Source: Alisma plantago-aquatica (Eukaryota > Streptophyta > Magnoliopsida > Alismatales > Alismataceae). From it: a DNA stretch of 64,000 bases. This document shows, piece after piece, positions 60,636 through 64,000 of the stretch (its first letter is position 1; every line of letters begins with the position of its first letter). A model generated the notes under the pieces. It was not told the DNA's origin, ran no database searches, and was given only the letters and a program-made list of their open reading frames with translations. The stretch spans positions 1,057,868,244 through 1,057,932,243 of the forward strand of contig OY856412.1 of assembly GCA_963693085.1 (NCBI GenBank). Reading direction: 5' to 3'. Made by a program: the position numbers and the translations under genes.

Positions 60636-61438
60636 TGTAAGGACCCTGACCTCCGTTTAGGGTTTACCCTGTTTGCTTTGCTTAATCTAGGTGCTTTGTT
60701 GCTTGCTAATCACCTTTGGTGGTGATTAGGGTTTGGTTGTGCTTTGTTGAGAGTTGGAGGTGCTACTTGCAAATAACCCAAGTCTAGGGTTTGTGAGCAG
60801 GTTTATCACCTTGTGAGGTGTTCCTCCCTCTCCTTGCTTCCTCTAGGGTTGAGGGGAAGGTTTAGGCTCGTTGCTTGAGTTCCTTTGGGATTAGTTGAGC
60901 TTGTTGAGGCCTTGTGGTGCCTTGCCTTTGTTCCTATGGACCCTATGTCGGGCAAGAGGGTGCTTGTGTCGCCCAGGGTGTGTCGCCCATGGTGGTGGTG
61001 TATCGTCCAAGTGTGTCGCCCATGGATCTTTGACCATCTTTGACCTTGTTTGTGTCACCACTAGTGGACACTTGGTGCTTGAAGCTTGCATGTGGCAATG
61101 ACCTTAGGCATGTGTTTAAGACATGTTAGAGTGATGGCAATGCTCATGGACAAGTGTCCCTAGGTGGGCGACACCTTGCTTTGATTTGCTTTGGTTTCTC
61201 CTCCATCCCCTTCTATATATGAGTTTCCTTTCCCTTGCTAAGGATCCCTTTAGTTCCTTAGTCTCCCTCTCTTTGGTGCACGACACACCCTCCTCTTTTG
61301 CAAGCTTGGTGGCCGATACCCTTGGTGGAGCTAGCTTGGTGGCTGATCCTTCCTTGGAGTCTCCTTCTTCTTTGGTGGTGCTTGGAGTTAGGAGCTTGGA
61401 GCTTGCTTAAGGTGGGTTACATAACTCCTAACCCTAAC
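60636..61438 (+). repeat. 3' LTR of element III, first 803 bp
   Basis: It starts TGTAAGGACCC and matches 51779-52568. It includes the TATA-like TATATAT at 61214-61220. It stops at ACCCTAAC, where the new element begins with TGTCACGGG. Confidence 0.92.
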
Positions 61439-62033
61439 TGTCACGGGTTAACAACCTAAATCCACTGTACACCTCAGGCGCCAACATAAGGTGTACAATA
61501 GAGTTAAAATTGCCCGTCCCTGAGTGGATCAAACACATGAATATATAAATGCACCGAATAAAAAGCTTCCATACATAAACCAAAATGTTCATTACATAGG
61601 GGCCCGAAGGCATAGGAGTTCTACAGAAGAAACTTAATACATGAGAAACTAAATACAGAAGAAAAAGAAACATAATCTAAGAGTCCCATTTAGCTTTAGC
61701 ATCCCCATGATAGATCTGATTTTTGTGAGCCAACTTATAGAGTAGCAACGTCATCTTCCTTTCATCATAAGCATCATAAGCAGAAGGTACCTATAAAACA
61801 TATGCAATTGGTACGCGTCAGCACAATATATAAATATATTGTACTGAGTACGCCTCCGTGTCATAAAATTTGACTCTCATCATATCTTGGCAATAACATT
61901 GAAAGTAACTTGGCAGTAATAAGCAATATGGTAAAGAAAATCATGCTCAAACTGAAAGAAAGTTTATTTACAACAAAGCACAAATATCTTTTAAGCATAT
62001 TTTCCATTATATCTCAAGGCCTTTATGATCACT

Positions 62034-62173
62034 ACCAAAGAGTTAGATCATATGTACATTGTGACCACTGCCAAAGAGTTAGGTCTGACCACTACCAAAG
62101 AGTTAGGTCGTATGTACAGTGTGACCACTATCAAAGAGTTAGGTCACTTCCAAGCACACTGCCAAAGAGTTAG
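62034..62173 (-). repeat. Five-copy short repeat in element IV LTR
   Basis: The 12-base word (C/T)CAAAGAGTTAG occurs at about 62035, 62071, 62095, 62131 and 62162, most copies within a longer GACCACTACC unit. It may be a regulatory array of the LTR. Confidence 0.75.
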
Positions 62174-62217
62174 TGCTTTCCATATAATGGGCAGAAATAT
62201 ATTATGTTTTCGTTTTG

Positions 62218-62220
<3 letters not shown>

Positions 62221-62284
<64 letters not shown>
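62221..62284. repeat. (TA)32 microsatellite
   Basis: An uninterrupted TA run of 64 bases. It probably varies in length between individuals. Confidence 0.97.
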
Positions 62285-62286
<2 letters not shown>

Positions 62287-63049
62287 CAAACATCATCAAA
62301 GTTGGATACTCATATAGCTCTATTTCAAACAATACCATATGCCAAGTTCTTACACTATTTTACAACCATACATTATTATAGGCCAAGTGAGAGTTAATGG
62401 CGTACCTTCTATTCAGAAGTGGGGAGTCTAGAGATGCTCCTCACTGGTACCTTTGATTTCCTGAAATTATTGAAGATTTGGTATTTATTAGATATATTGT
62501 TCAAGTTACCCATATTCTAAAGAGTATATAAAAAGACCCTTTATAGATTTGGAGTCATGAGAGTAGAGTACGGATCTTAGAGTATGGATTTGAGTCCAAG
62601 AGTATTATTGTCACATCAGAGTAGATTCATAAGGTCATAATCATGGTCTATAGATCATATTAATTTATTATGCACATTTTGGTAGGTCAAAATAGGGAAA
62701 GGAGTGATAAATAGGTTTTATTGATAATTGAGCCATAATAAAAGGATCTGATCTTTCCATAATAATATATATGCAAAAATATGATGATCATAGGTTTTTG
62801 GTGATTTAAACAGGTTCAAGTATTTTCCAAATAATTAATCAAGATATACACAAAAATAAGCATGAGGATTTACTCGAGTCATATTTAGGGTCAACAGATG
62901 TCAAAATCATGATCCTCGTATTTTTCTGATCAAAATAGAGTACTTATTCGTATTTTTCTGACACTCCTACTATTTTTTACGAATTTCTCAAGATTAGGTC
63001 ATAAACTGGATTTTCGAGTTAATAATCGAAAACTAGAAAAACATGGACC

Positions 63050-64000
63050 GTTGGATGATCGGATCCAACGGCCAATATCACGCTTGCATAAAAAGCAACA
63101 GGTTGAGGTGGATATTGGACCGCTTACTTGGCGAGCTGTGGTTTGTCCACTTGGATCGACGTGGACTCCTGTGATTGGCCCAGCTAGGCTCGAGCGGGTC
63201 CCTCCTTCCTCTAGCTCACGGCTTCACAGCAGGTGGCCGACACGATCTCCGACGAGCCCTCACTGGAAACTGGGGCTTCCTCGTGTGCAGGTGGAGATCG
63301 GGCTAGCTTCGTGGGAGCTCCCCACAGCTGGACGGCCGGTCCTCGGGTCGTGGCTCCCCTGGGATCGCCGAGTCGGCTAGGAGACCGGCGAGCTACCAAG
63401 CTCGCGGCGGAGGAATATGGAAGGGGGGAGCAGCAGGCCAACTACCTCAGCGTTGAGGTGTCGGTGGGCTGGAGGAGGGTAGTGCGGAGCTCGGCGAGCC
63501 GTCAGTAGTGAAGGAGGAGGCTGGGAGTAGCCTGCCCAGTAGCTCGACGGCGGCGGGCATGGCTAAGGTGAGGAAGCTTGAGATCGGGGAGAGGGATGCC
63601 TGTTCCAGCTGAATTGATCCTCGTGGGGCGTCAAAGGGAGGTCGGTGAATGAGATGGTATGCTTAAATAGAGGTGGGGGTGCGTGAATCGCAAACGCCCA
63701 ATTGGGCTCCGCGGTGGTTGGAGAACAGGTCACACCGACGAGGTCGTGGAGAGGGGTGCGGTCCTCTCCGGGAGTCGTGTGTGGGTTCGTCGGGTTCGTG
63801 GAGGTGAGGTGGAGGCAATGCCTCGGTTGGTTGCTCGCGAAGTGGCGTGGAGTGGCGAGGAGTGGTCCGAGGTGGATGTAGCCATGTCCTCGCGGGTCAA
63901 ACAGAGGAAGAGGACGACCGGATGGCCGTCCGATCCACCCAGGATCCGTGGACGCGCCATCTGGTGGTCAGGGTGGTTCACGGGGAGAGAGCCACAGGTT
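63050..64000 (-). other. GC-rich block of element IV
   Basis: A sharp rise in GC compared with the flanking AT-rich sequence. Overlapping open frames exist on both strands (for example 63051-63380 and 63233-63508), but none has a recognisable domain, and they are explained by composition. Element II LTRs have a similar block at 29780-30480. Confidence 0.5.

Larger units (their letters stand above)
51779..61438 (+). mobile_element. Element III: Tekay/Del-type Ty3-gypsy retrotransposon
   Basis: It starts TGTAAGGACCC at 51779 within the 3' LTR of element I. The structure is 5' LTR (51779-55716), primer site, gag-pol, polypurine tract, 3' LTR (from 60636). The 3' LTR is cut after 803 bp by element IV at 61439. 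Over the shared 800 bp the LTRs differ at about 22 positions plus one 14-bp indel (about 2.7%), so it is younger than I and older than II. The coding sequence is nearly complete in length but carries stops and a frameshift. Clade assignment rests on the chromodomain-like end and pol similarity. Confidence 0.93.
61439..64000 (-). mobile_element. Element IV: end of a further LTR element, runs off the window
   Basis: LTR III homology breaks exactly at TGTCACGGG, so a new element begins here. Read on the minus strand, it ends CCCGTGACA, like element II LTR (GGTGTGACA). It has the same layout as that LTR in reverse: a GC-rich block (63050-64000), AT-rich middle, an ACTCAGTAC-type word and a short tandem array. 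I therefore call it an LTR in minus orientation. No coding domain is visible in the 2.56 kb. The target duplication cannot be checked. Confidence 0.65.

Noticed and set aside
62034..62173. CRISPR-like spaced repeat
   Set aside because: The repeats are only 12 bp, irregularly spaced, and lie within a plant LTR. There are no cas genes and the organism is eukaryotic.
63051..63508. GC-rich open frames near the right edge
   Set aside because: Overlapping frames on both strands without motifs. The region is best explained as the GC-rich block of an LTR.

Overview
The window is nuclear DNA of a flowering plant. The evidence is one plant-type split gene with GT-AG introns, hAT transposons with the plant zinc-finger/DUF659/hATC layout, RTE-clade LINEs with a GATGATG tail, Tekay/Del-type Ty3-gypsy retrotransposons with tRNA-Met primer sites, and a piece of plastid tRNA-Arg sequence. 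I cannot name the species. About nine tenths of the sequence is transposon-derived or anonymous, and no RNA gene, CRISPR array or bacterial-style operon is present.

Left part (1-21.6 kb): two broken RTE LINE pieces flank a small non-autonomous LTR element (2104-3492, 5-bp target duplication) that carries plastid trnR-ACG-like sequence. A non-autonomous hAT element (7312-8351) follows. Next comes a 9.57-kb hAT element (8379-17948, 8-bp target duplication) with a decayed transposase. That element was entered by a near full-length RTE LINE (about 9309-13297), which was itself entered by a second non-autonomous hAT element (9459-10180). So three transposition layers can be read from exact target duplications.

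Centre (21.6-28 kb): the only host gene is deoxyhypusine hydroxylase (DOHH) on the minus strand. Four exons are visible (25651 down to 21635), with clean splice sites and no stop codons. The final exon, carrying the fourth His-Glu iron-ligand pair, is not found. Either the gene runs off the left edge through a very long transposon-filled intron, or it is truncated. Its 5' flank is followed by a minisatellite holding a 337-bp (GAT)n(GGT)n tract.

Right part (28-64 kb): a nest of chromoviruses. Element I (5' LTR start 28090) is the oldest. Its 5' LTR is split by element II (29355-40425, two 3561-bp LTRs about 99% alike, mostly lacking coding sequence, itself carrying a 523-bp hAT MITE). Its pol gene is split by an RTE LINE fragment that was in turn split by a solo copia-like LTR. 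Its 3' LTR is split by element III (from 51779, with gag-pol broken by scattered stops and one frameshift). The 3' LTR of III is broken at 61439 by a fourth element, IV, which runs past the window end, probably in the opposite orientation.

The genes do not form a pathway. DOHH is a housekeeping enzyme (hypusine modification of eIF5A), and everything else is mobile DNA at different stages of decay. I found no convincing new biological system. The most unusual points are the possibly giant DOHH intron, plastid DNA inside a small LTR element, a duplicated zinc-finger segment in the hAT transposase, and a solo LTR flanked by a 23-bp instead of a 5-bp repeat.
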